Positions 17,701 to 26,400 of a stretch of 64,000 nt of DNA are shown in pieces; the stretch's first letter is position 1; each line of letters starts with the position of its first letter. Source of the DNA: Aurantiochytrium sp. KH105 (lineage: Eukaryota; Sar; Bigyra; Thraustochytrida; Thraustochytriidae); assembly GCA_003116975.1 (NCBI GenBank), contig BGKB01000237.1:1-64000 (forward strand), in the 5' to 3' direction. Position numbers and translations under genes: made by a program. A model generated the notes under the pieces. It was not told the origin of the DNA. It saw only the letters and a list, made by a program, of their open reading frames with translations, and did no database searches.

Positions 17701-19030
17701 CTGCAGGCATGATTGGGGCGTCCATCAGGGCGAGGCGAGCATCCACCATGCCAGGTCTGGACTCTCGGGCAAGCTGGTACTGTTCTTCCGCCTTGGTTAG
17801 ATCACCGTCTTCGTAGAATCCTGCAGCGAGATTAACACGTGGCTCAAAGCCCCCGGGATCGAGACGAAGGCTTTCCATGTAATACTCGCGAGCGCGCTCG
17901 TGGTGGCCAAGATACCACAGGCAGGCCCCGGCATTGTTCAAGAGGCCAGAGTGCGCGCCTGGGAGCCTTATCGCCTCCTCGTAGAGCCTGATTGCATCTT
18001 CGAGCTGGCCGCGAGCTTGGAAAATGGCTCCAAGATTTCCAATGGCAAGAACCCGAATGTTTTCGGATTCTTGGTCTCCCCGACGCGTCGCATCCTTGTC
18101 CTGACCATCGATGCATGCTAACGTCTTCTTGTACGCGGCCTCGGCGGCAGAAAGTTGGCTCGCTTGTTGCCAAAGAAGCCCAATTCGAGCAAACGTCTTG
18201 CATGTAAGCTCTCCAGTGGAAAGCTTTCCATGTGTATATGGTGCGGAAGCCGCTGCTGCCGCTGCTGCCGCTGCCGTTGCCAAGAGCTTTGCGCCTTGGC
18301 CGGCGAGTCCTTTGTGCGCCAATACGTTGGCGGCATTCACAGCAGCGTCGAGATGGCCTGGCTCGTGACTGAGCACCTCTTTGTATAGCTCAAGTGCCTT
18401 CCAGTGGTCTTGTGCGTCTTCGAGGGCCACTCCAAGGTTGTACGATAGCTGCAGCCTCCCTGCTGCGTTTCCCTGGTCCTTTGCGACGGCGGTACCAAAA
18501 TGATGAAGCGCTTTCTGCAGCGTCGCGATAGCCTCATGAAGCAAACCGCGGCGCCGCTGTACCTCGCCGAGGCTTGACCAAATGTCAATTCGTGCTTGAC
18601 CTTGCGTAAATTCAAGGGCTTGTGCGAGAGCAGCATTTGCATCGTCCAGATTTCCTTGTCGCAAATGGCACGTTGCAACGATCTGAAGACCGTCCACACA
18701 ATCGCTTTCTCGCGCGCAGTTCTGAACGATACTTGAAGCAATGTGCATAGCCTCTTCTATGCGGCCGTTGCTCTGCAGGCTCACCGCGCGTGCAACGAGC
18801 TCGTGCACGTTGCGATTCTCATGGATGCTGCCATCAACATTCGTGCAGGTTCTTGTCAGGACGATCGAAAGCACGATGCAGAACAGCGTCGAGACAGAAT
18901 AACGCCATCGAGACGATGTTGCTCTCCTCGCACGCATGAGTTCCCGCGTGAAGGATGAGCTTGGGTGCGTACGCGCGCCCACGCGTGCGAATAGTTTCTT
19001 ACCCGCGACTTCCCCGCCCTCTTTGTTCAA
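14789..19030 (-). CDS. Membrane-anchored OGT/SPINDLY-like glycosyltransferase with extra C-terminal domain
   Basis: 1,413 residues. A type II signal anchor lies at about 44-60 (YSVSTLFCIVLSIVLT); a start at Met32 (18937) would put it closer to the N-terminus. TPR repeats fill about 75-450. A GT41 catalytic region spans about 528-880. It includes VGFISKFWHDNHAHGQ, the Lys-containing AFKLHPAFDLVLAAILDRVP and LHPFPFGGSKTSADALLLGLP, in the order seen in O-GlcNAc and O-fucose transferases. Two or three further TPRs lie at about 905-1,020. The last 250 residues form another domain (VLIVQYFTPRG at about 1,162, SNADIFFD at about 1,247) that looks like a nucleotide-sugar transferase fold with a D-x-D-like motif. 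Cytosolic OGT lacks a membrane anchor, so a Golgi or ER enzyme is likely. Donor and acceptor are unknown. Confidence 0.85.
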   Translation of the reverse strand: MNKEGGEVAGKKLFARVGARTHPSSSFTRELMRARRATSSRWRYSVSTLFCIVLSIVLTRTCTNVDGSIHENRNVHELVARAVSLQSNGRIEEAMHIASSIVQNCARESDCVDGLQIVATCHLRQGNLDDANAALAQALEFTQGQARIDIWSSLGEVQRRRGLLHEAIATLQKALHHFGTAVAKDQGNAAGRLQLSYNLGVALEDAQDHWKALELYKEVLSHEPGHLDAAVNAANVLAHKGLAGQGAKLLATAAAAAAAAASAPYTHGKLSTGELTCKTFARIGLLWQQASQLSAAEAAYKKTLACIDGQDKDATRRGDQESENIRVLAIGNLGAIFQARGQLEDAIRLYEEAIRLPGAHSGLLNNAGACLWYLGHHERAREYYMESLRLDPGGFEPRVNLAAGFYEDGDLTKAEEQYQLARESRPGMVDARLALMDAPIMPAATKFSTLLFRSQQGLERWAASVVIEKQARPLINPVSEIEWLPFYWVYQGVNEYIRQGIVSGLYSDIAYRVPGPARPAAIPQAEMGAPISVGFISKFWHDNHAHGQLLAGVLSALASDADFEPWVLSLVNVRGPPSQEVIDAVGDSSRVVDLSSDASTARERLDALNLDVLVFVDTMSEAVTHFLARERHALVQVAFWGNPLTSGSPQMDFFVSGDKLEPSASEEPHYHEQVVRLRGLGIHYNAIPIPPLVLSALQTREECSDTIVFAVLQSAFKLHPAFDLVLAAILDRVPSARVLLLEARRSSWTEKVWQRLGRSLRPAALRRIEMVNRVATSDEYLALLARADIVLHPFPFGGSKTSADALLLGLPLVVMDGAFLRGRMAPSFLRHMNMTDLLAKDADAYVEIAVRLGTDCALRRETSREVARRAPAIFNDARVLSEWKAFLARAAGQARRELELDQDPEATLARRLASVAANRHGRLREARQHLERLAELFPFETAVQSDYGAVLQQLGLLGRATAHLRFAVELDESNVEARNNLAVTLHEAGMLAEAESHYRAAIRLQPFDATAVCNLGDFYRDWEKPDLAIELYLRHLGISHTMRRDGVSVEAVQQILLALTELPSGIDLEAAREALKLHHQSASIALDNTSSVANSAAKLIDWARVGVDVASVLRTMSVRLAERDMALPLIDEKEKPLAAAQRRASFSPNLHPHVKTVLIVQYFTPRGADATWRQLELQHCLRTNAETQGVFDEIHLLLEDAVEDECFSGLASGAKIKQVVIGRRLTFADAISYANQNLQGAICILSNADIFFDSSVERFHALLPTGASGENHQTVAALLRWELSPSLTTPESAEFHFVGNTSCTATSLPSAKTADWYLYPRIDSQDAWAFRAPLQLPQRAVERLQFPLGVPRCDNRAAKVLMEEGIHVRNFAVDVKSYHVHRAKERPQIEPIHGDGAFVQLSLPRFHDILKNG

Positions 19031-19281
19031 TCAAGAGAAAATAGAATCAAGCTTGACTTGAGTCGAGGTCGTGGAGGGTGGGCCTAGCTAAGAATGGCAC
19101 AAACTGGGGAGAAAGTCGAGAATACAAGCTTTGTTTCACTTTGTGTAATAGCGATTAGTGAAGCGCGGCGCGGCCCGCCGCCCACCACTCACCACGAATG
19201 CAGACCAGTTTTTGTTTGTTTGTTCGATCGCGGAAGCCGCACGCACGCACGCACGCACGAAGGCACGCGCACGAAGGTACC

Positions 19282-19654
19282 ATGATCTACGACGTGAACT
19301 CCGCTCTGTACGTTTGAGCTGCCCTTTGCAAGAAGCGAGGTATCGCGACGGCCCAGGAGGGGAGGAGGAGGAATGAACGACGGAGGGCGTCGTCGCAGGA
19401 GAGTGCTGCTTACTAACGAGTGAACGCGGGGGCGACAACGATGACGACGACAATGACGATGACGATGACGATAACGATGATCTTGGTGCACGTGCATACT
19501 TTCTTCCTGAACGTGTTTCTGTAAACGCAGCTACCAGTCCTACATGGTCTACAAGAAGGTCCAGGGCGCCTCTTACGACAAGGCTTCGGGCCCTGCTGCT
19601 GCTGGCAGCGGTGCTGCGCGTGGCAACGTTAACCCAGGGAGTGTAGGGTGTTGA
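19282..19654 (+). CDS. Tiny two-exon gene, 49-residue conserved-looking protein
   Basis: Exon 1 is 19282-19307 and exon 2 is 19531-19654, joined in phase 2 over a 223-base intron (donor GTACGT, acceptor ACGCAG preceded by a T-rich tract). The unspliced first frame stops after 11 codons. The spliced frame reads MIYDVNSALYQSYMVYKK and continues to a TGA at 19652, ending in a Gly/Ala/Asn-rich tail. I recall a small conserved eukaryotic protein beginning MIYDVNSPLFRSFL but cannot name or verify it. The agreement of start, splice phase and length supports a real gene. The intron contains GACGAT repeats (19,438-19,480). The function is unknown to me. Confidence 0.6.
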
Positions 19655-19972
19655 GTCTCCTCTGCGCTGCTCGACCCAGACACCTTTGCCAATGGTTGCT
19701 GCGTGGAATTGATGTCTCCTCTCGAAGATGTTCGGAGAGGAGGAGGAGGACAAGAAGGCCTGGAGCCTTGGCTCCAGGTCTCGGCCTAGTCTGACATTTT
19801 CGGCCAAGAACGTAGCAAAAAACTCCACAATCTAATCAAAAATATAAAATTTCAAAAACAAAAAGACAAGCATGTCTGCTGTCTAAGTTCGACTATCTTG
19901 ATTAGATGACCAAGCTGATCTGATCTGATCTGATTTGATCTGGTATAAAACCTTGCAATAAATTCGCTATGG
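19655..19972. other. Convergent 3' region with TGATC repeat
   Basis: Lies between the tiny gene and the ankyrin gene. It contains an A-rich stretch (19,836-19,866) and a short TGATC/TGATT run at 19,917-19,941, about 30 bases after the ankyrin stop. No gene seen. Confidence 0.5.
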
Positions 19973-21355
19973 CTAATTCCTGACCACGGATTCTTGACTT
20001 CGCCGACGGCGTCTCCGCCGCTCATTGCTCTGTTGAGAGACAAGAAGCTTGCGTTCTTCCTCGAGGACCTTTCGCCGCTCCACGAGACTTGCATCGAGCA
20101 AAGTCGCCATCTCAATGTGTGCTGGCGAATTCCAAAGTTGGGCAAGTGAAAGCGCTGTCTGAGAAAACTGATCGCGAGCATCAAGATCAACCCTTCGACC
20201 CTCACGCAAAATAAGCCGGACCACGCTCAAGTGACCGGCCTCGGCGGCCCTTATGAGGGGCGTTTGCAGTGCCTCATTCCTGGCATTTACGTTGGCACCC
20301 TTGGCTAAACAGTAATCAACCACATCCTCAAATCCGCTCCCGCTTGATTGAAGAAGCGCCGTGTTACCCTCTCTGGTCGCCTGATCAATGTCAACTCCTG
20401 CACTGACCAGAATTCGAACGGCGTTCAAGTTGCCTTGCTCAGCAGCCCATGTTAATGCAGAGGAACCATAGCGATTGAGGTGGTTTGGGTCAGCGCCGTG
20501 CTCTAGAAGCAAACGCATGGCGGCAGCATTATTCTGATGCGCAGCCCACATTAAAGCCGTCCATCCTCTTGCATCTTCGGTGTCTGGGTCAACTTTGCCC
20601 TCCAACAAAACTCGCGCCACAAGACGATGATCGAGCATTGCCGACCACAAGAGGCCAGGCAAACCGTCATCTGGCTCGTCGGCAACCACGAGATTGCCAC
20701 AGCCTCGAGGGGAGTCGCTGGCTTCCCTTCCGCTCGCAATGTCTGTATCCGGGCTTTTGTCAGAGCTAAATTCACAATCTGCTCTCTCTTCGCTTCTCCC
20801 ATCGCGTGCCACGCCGCAATCTATCTCGGACAAGGAGTCAAGAGGCAAATGCTCTCTGACTGAGACGTAGTCGCCCTGCCGCGCAGCTCTTGCGAGCAAA
20901 ACGGGACGATCCTTTCTGCGTTTGTGACGACAGCGCTCAATGCATTCGTCTAAAGCTTCGCCAAGGGGCGTGAGCGGCTCATACGTCATTGCTGCGCGCT
21001 CGCTGACAATACCATCGTACACGCCACTATGTTCATCGATTCGCATTGGTCGATTGCTGATGTGCAGATCAAACGAGAGCATTTCCTTTGCAACATCGCG
21101 GTCTCTGAAGAGAGGGCGCACGGCGACATTGTCCACCGTGCGCTTGAACTCGATAAAGCTTAGCTTTCGTACGCCCGACGTGACGCGTTCGTCAAATTGC
21201 CACGTTGAGCTTGCCTCTGAGATTGTTTCGGAGCTGTCCGTGTACTCACTGTCCCCATCGCCTCGTGTCACTGGCCGTGTTGAGAGCGCCATAACGCTGC
21301 CAAGAGCTAGCCAGTAGCTAGCTTTCCGAAAGAGCTTCTCGTTCGAACAACACAA
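19973..21355 (-). CDS. Ankyrin-repeat protein
   Basis: 460 residues from ATG 21355, or 439 from ATG 21292 (MALSTRPV), which I slightly prefer because the extra leader contains GCTAGC elements like those found upstream of other genes. Five to six ankyrin repeats cover about 225-425: RGWTALMWAAHQNNAAAMRL, YGSSALTWAAEQGNLNAVRI, EGNTALLQSSGSGFEDVVDY and LQTPLIRAAEAGHLSVVRL. The N-terminal 200 residues are charged and contain LSFIEFKRTVDNV. The C-terminus is a basic tail with a long Arg run (NERRRRRRRSQ), which could be a nuclear signal. It is a scaffold by family; the partner is unknown. Confidence 0.75.
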   Translation of the reverse strand: MCCSNEKLFRKASYWLALGSVMALSTRPVTRGDGDSEYTDSSETISEASSTWQFDERVTSGVRKLSFIEFKRTVDNVAVRPLFRDRDVAKEMLSFDLHISNRPMRIDEHSGVYDGIVSERAAMTYEPLTPLGEALDECIERCRHKRRKDRPVLLARAARQGDYVSVREHLPLDSLSEIDCGVARDGRSEERADCEFSSDKSPDTDIASGREASDSPRGCGNLVVADEPDDGLPGLLWSAMLDHRLVARVLLEGKVDPDTEDARGWTALMWAAHQNNAAAMRLLLEHGADPNHLNRYGSSALTWAAEQGNLNAVRILVSAGVDIDQATREGNTALLQSSGSGFEDVVDYCLAKGANVNARNEALQTPLIRAAEAGHLSVVRLILREGRRVDLDARDQFSQTALSLAQLWNSPAHIEMATLLDASLVERRKVLEEERKLLVSQQSNERRRRRRRSQESVVRN

Positions 21356-21993
21356 AGGCCAGGATGGCAGTCAGACTCGTGCGCAAGCGCGGCGCTACGT
21401 CCGTTCATACCCCGTATTTCTCTCTGCCCAAGCACGCTTTCAACGTGCTAGGTCTCCTTCTTCGTAGGAGGGGGGCGTCCCAACTGGGCTCCGGGCCCGG
21501 CTCGTGAGGCCGACTGTCCTCTCGAGTGTCCTGGACTCCGCGCCACCCGCGCCGCGGCGTGCAGAACGCAAAAGTCTCCGTTCTACTCAGTACTACCATT
21601 TACTACTAGGAGCAGGCAGCTTGTTTGGTAGTGAGAAAAATCGGCCGGGGGACCAACCAGCAAAACATCAGTCGTCTGCTTCTGTGAGTGAGTCAAAGAG
21701 GGAAATTGTGGCCAGCCTTTGGCTTCAGCTTTGGAGCAGCAGCAGCAGCAGCAGCGGCAGCAAGAACAAAAAGGCTGCCGCCGTCGCCACAGCCGCAGCA
21801 GCCGCAGCAGCAGCAGCAGCAGCAACAGCAACAAAGTCGAAAGCATCGACAGCAACAAGCAAAAGGAGGAGCAGCAGGAGATTGAACCGCGGTTGGCTTC
21901 GTCGTCGAAGCAGCGACGCAAAAGCAGATAGCGTCCGTCCTTCTACAAAAAGATACATACATAGTCTAAGAAGACCAAGCAAAGAGCAGCAAG
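21356..21993. promoter_or_regulatory. Divergent upstream region with CAG repeats
   Basis: 638 bases between the ankyrin and sideroflexin genes. CAG/CAA-rich tracts occupy 21,736-21,860. They make Gln, Ser or Ala runs in every frame, but no frame has family features. Probably sideroflexin leader plus shared promoter. Confidence 0.5.
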
Positions 21994-22971
21994 ATGGCCG
22001 AGAGCTCAGCGTATCCGACTTTTAACCCAAAGGGCTCAAGATTTGACGAGTCGACGTACTTTGGAAGAATTCGCAGCTTTCTTGATGTCGTCGACCCCAG
22101 ATTGCTAGCCGTGTCCGACAACGAGCTCAATCAGGCCAAAGGTCTCTTGCAGGACTTTGACGCCGGCAAGGTGGATCGATCCAAGGTCTCAGACAAGGAT
22201 CTTTGGGAAGCAAAGAAGATTAGGGATGGGCTCACCAACCCAGGAACTGGCGAGACCATCTTTGCGCCCTTTCGCTTTTCGGCCTTCGTCCCTGCCAACA
22301 TTAGCCTGGTCTACGGCATGCTCAACGCCCACAGCGTAGGCTCTGTTCTCTTTTGGCAGTGGGCCAACCAGTCGTATAACAGCGCCACGAACTATGCGAA
22401 TCGTAGTGGATCTGATATGTCCACTGAGGAAATCGCCACGAGCTACTCGATTGCCATCGCCACCTCGTGTGGTCTTGCCATGGCGTTTCGTTGGCTCGGG
22501 AACAATGGCCCGCAGGCCTTCAAGCGCATGGCTCGGATTCCTTTTGTCATTCCGTACATCGCTGTGGCAGGCGCAGGCGCGGCGAACGTGTACGCTACGC
22601 GTCGTAGTGAGATTGAGAACGGCGTCATGGTCAAGGACGCGAACGACAATGATCTTGGCGTTTCTCAGGAGGCTGGTCGCCAGGGTGTCATGAAGACCAT
22701 CATCTCGCGGTCGCTCGGCCTCCCGATTCCGGTACTCGTCATTCCTGCCCTTATCATGCACTTCGTTCCCAAGACTCTGCCCAAGCGCGTGCTTGTCGCG
22801 GCAGAGCTTCTCGTCATTTCCTCCTCACTTTGTGTCGGTCTTCCCGCAACCCTTGCCATCTTTCCGCAGAAGATGGCCCTTGACGCGCAGTCTCTTGAGC
22901 CTGCTTTCCACAACCTTCGGGATGAGAATGGAGAGCGCATCACTACCGTCTACAGCAACAAGGGTCTCTAA
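21994..22971 (+). CDS. SFXN: Sideroflexin, mitochondrial serine/amino-acid carrier
   Basis: 325 residues, the normal size for the family. It starts MAESSAYPTFNPKGSRFDES and keeps the sideroflexin hallmarks: TYFGRIRSFLDVVDPRLL, RFSAFVPANI, the asparagine-rich loop WANQSYNSATNYANRS, and FKRMARIPFVIPYIAVAGAG. Hydrophobic segments at about 95-115, 145-170, 175-195, 250-270 and 275-300 give the expected five membrane passes. Sideroflexins lie in the mitochondrial inner membrane, and SFXN1 imports serine for one-carbon metabolism. The paralogue class cannot be set here. The gene has no introns. Confidence 0.93.
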   Translation: MAESSAYPTFNPKGSRFDESTYFGRIRSFLDVVDPRLLAVSDNELNQAKGLLQDFDAGKVDRSKVSDKDLWEAKKIRDGLTNPGTGETIFAPFRFSAFVPANISLVYGMLNAHSVGSVLFWQWANQSYNSATNYANRSGSDMSTEEIATSYSIAIATSCGLAMAFRWLGNNGPQAFKRMARIPFVIPYIAVAGAGAANVYATRRSEIENGVMVKDANDNDLGVSQEAGRQGVMKTIISRSLGLPIPVLVIPALIMHFVPKTLPKRVLVAAELLVISSSLCVGLPATLAIFPQKMALDAQSLEPAFHNLRDENGERITTVYSNKGL

Positions 22972-23481
22972 AAACCTTGACACCAAAATTAAAATTCAAA
23001 ATACAAAATATAAAACAGAAACATGCTTCACTCGACGACGAAAAGAAAACTTCGCCTTGTTGCGTTTCACTTGTTCATGCGGCCACCACGCGTGCTCATT
23101 GTATTCAGGAGATTGTTGATGTTTGTACTTGAACTTTAAAAAGTTCTTCCAAAGTCCGATTTGTAATGTTTCTTGATCAACGAGCTCACTCGGAAGCTGC
23201 CTTAAAGGGTGATGTGTAAGTTCAGGACGCACCTGTCACAGTCGTTTGTCAACGGCAGGACGATTATTATGTTCCCATTCGCCTCGTGATCCATGCATCA
23301 GATGCCACGCAATAGCTCATTGTATTCAAAGATTCACTTGCTTACTTGAAATTAGAATGTGTATGTATGTATGAATGTATGTGGTAAAAGAACCAGTGTA
23401 CCTGGCATACCACCAGGGGCTCAGACTAGAAGATTTGTGACAAGCTCGATCAGAAGCCAGCTTCAAAGTAGATGAGCGCGT
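22972..23481. other. Convergent 3' region, sideroflexin / dynein
   Basis: Starts with an A-rich stretch (22,972-23,022) just after the sideroflexin stop. A GTAT repeat lies at 23,357-23,382. No gene seen. Confidence 0.6.
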
Positions 23482-26400
23482 TTAGTCATCGAGCTGCGTC
23501 AGCAAAGCAACACCACGCTCGATCCAAAAGCCCTGCTCTTCCTCACTCGGAATGCGCATGTACATCAGAAAGTTCGAAGAATGTCCCGTCGTCGCCAATA
23601 CACCACGACGCTCCGAAGTCTTGTACACCGGACAATTGTAATGCGGCGGCGGCTTAATCTCGTCCTGAGGCATGGGTTTAAGCCATAGGACTGGGGCAAG
23701 CGAAAAGAGTTGTTTGGGGTGCGGATCTGCGAGTTGCTGCGTGTCGCGGTCCCATCTCGCTCCATCAAAAAAGAGACCGTCCACATACGCGCCCTCTGTT
23801 GACTCCGGACCACGTTGGTACTTTGTCTTTGGCATCACCTCAAAGTCAAAATTGACCGAATCGATGGCAATCTGGTTCTTGCGAGCGTAATTTTGCATGC
23901 AACCCGTCAAGAAGGCCTGCGTAAAGTAGAATCCACTGATCCAAAACACAGCCGGAGGCTCGTTCTCGAGCCAGCTACCCAGCATGTCGAGACGACGCAA
24001 GAGATCCGTCACATAGCCTCCAAGAGGCTTGAGCGACGGGTACGATTTTCCAGCCCACAAGCCAGGCACTAAACCGTAAAACATTGAATTGCCAACGCGC
24101 TCCAGCTCGGCGCTCATCACCATCTCGCCACGCACAGCCTTGCGAAGATTCACCAGTGACGGTCTAATCACGCTTGTAAGACGGTTGTACCGGACCAGCT
24201 CTTGCTGCAGCACAGTGTTCAGCGACTCGTCCCATCGCACGGGGAACCGGACTTGCGCAAGCTCAAGATTGAAGGTCTCTGGAAGCCGACTCAGAATGTC
24301 TTGCGCAACCTCGTCCATGACCTCGTCAGGCGATTTTGCGCCTGCGGAGTTGGTGTCTGCCTGCGTGAGAAGAATTGAAGTGAAGAGATCGTTGGTTTCC
24401 TTGCGATCCTTGGTGATGGTCGCGTTGGCATGCAGCCCAAATACTTCTGGTTCGGCGACGAGCGGAAACTTCTCGATATGCTCCACGAAATCATCCCGGC
24501 TCGTGCACGTTGCAGGGTCTGGCATCGTGTACGCGCCACTGGGGGAGATCGCGAAACCTGCATCTAGCACCTCAGCACGATAGAAGCGGCTCAAGATGAC
24601 GTGCAAGCAGCGACGATCCTTATCGTCCGTGACTCGACCACCGTAATTACACTCTGCCGCCGTGTAGTGCAGAGCCTTGAAGGGGACCATATCGAACTGC
24701 TCAATGAAGAAGGCGAGCTGCGCCGCGCTGATGCTGAGATCTGCATCGGTGAACTCGTATGGGATATTCCAACCCATTGGACCAAAGAGACGACGCTCCT
24801 GCACCAGGGCATGGAAGATGGCCAAGCCAAAGAGCATCATGTGAAAGTTAGCCTCCTTGTCGGGCGCCACACTACTTTCAAAGAAGTCCGGATCCGCGAT
24901 CGGGTCCGAAGAATACGAACCAATGAGATTGGCTCTCAGACCCTTTGGCGGCTCGTTTGTCATCTTGACGCCGTTCTGCAAAACGGAGACCGGAAAGTCA
25001 GCTGAAGGGTATGAAGTACACCACATGCGGAACTCTGGCTTGGTATTCTCCGTCGTGATGAGCTCGCAAATGCGCTCAAACGCCGACATCCAGCTCACGG
25101 CCAAGTGACAATTCTGAAGGACCACCCAGGTTCCGTCCTCTTGCGCCTTGGCGATCATGCGCTCTGCGATCGGTCCCTGGCCCTGCCCGAGTGAAATACT
25201 TGAGACTTGCTGCTTCACCGAGTCAGCGAATTTGAGCAAAGAGGCCATTGGGTCCGAACCCGGCGAAAGAATGAAGATGAGAGGCGACAACGCGTTGGAA
25301 TCGCTGTAGCAGGCACCAAGATCAAAGGGCGGCGGCTTCACAAAGCGCTCGCCCATTTTGTTGATGACAAAATCCTGAACTGCCAGAGTCACACGATCAG
25401 GACGGATGCAACGAAGCACGAGCATGCGCTGAAAGGGCGTCAGGCGGTCACCCTCCCAGCGATCCGGATAGGGCTCGCGATGAGCGTTCGAAGCATCGTA
25501 GACCTTCTTCCAGCTCGTTGCGTCCTCGGCAAAGGTCTCGCGCAGCTCTTCAAAGGCAGGCATGTCCGAAAGTCTGCACACTTCTCCCCATGATTTGTCC
25601 GCGAGCCATTCGCTTGCCGGGTTCTCATGCGGATTGTCCATGGCCACGCCGCCTGTCAACAAAAAGTACCACTCCGACTCCTCGAGCTCCTTGGCGCCGA
25701 ACATGAGCTTGACCGTGAGCAAAAACGCAAAGAGGAGCTTGTCCTTTTCTAGCAGCGATCGACAAATGTTGCAATAAAGAGAGTACGTGAAGAACGTGCG
25801 CAGATTTTCGAGACGCTCCTCGAGATCATCTGACTTCTCGCTGTTGCGGATGCTTGCCACGAAAAGATTCGAAAACCAACTCAGCGAGTACTGGTATACG
25901 GGCTCGATGTTGGCCAGGTCTGCAATACAAAAGTACAAAAGCTGGCCATGGTACGCGATCGGCCGGTACCCTTGTCGCACCTCGTCAATGGTCTTTTCGG
26001 TCTGTTCTGCGACCGCCTGCTTTTCGGCAATTTCATTCGAAAGCACCTTGGAGGAATTGAGAGCGTTGATCGCGCTCTCATCCTCGAGGATGTTTCCAGA
26101 GGATGATGAGAGGATGTGAAGAATGTTGTCCTCCAGCTCTTTGAGCTTGCGCGAGTTCTCGGCGCCCTCCACGATGAGTCGCGCCTTCTCCTCGGCGAGG
26201 TCGGGTCGCTCTTCAAGCACCACGGTTCCCAAAAGCTGATCCTCGAGTCCGTCTGGGGTAATCATGAAGTTGAGCAGGGTCACCTTCACCGCAACCTCTG
26301 GGAGGTAATGAGGGTTGGGCAGCTTGGTGGTAATGTAGAATTGGAATTCTGGGCTGTATTCGACGGTGCTGTCACCCAGACGGAGACACTCCACACCACC

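Noticed and set aside
19136..19828. 230-codon minus-strand frame over the tiny two-exon gene
   Set aside because: Ser-rich low complexity from the intron repeat; the spliced plus-strand gene explains the region better.
21504..22025. 173-codon frame with Gln/Ser/Ala runs upstream of sideroflexin
   Set aside because: Driven by CAG repeats, out of frame with sideroflexin and without motifs.
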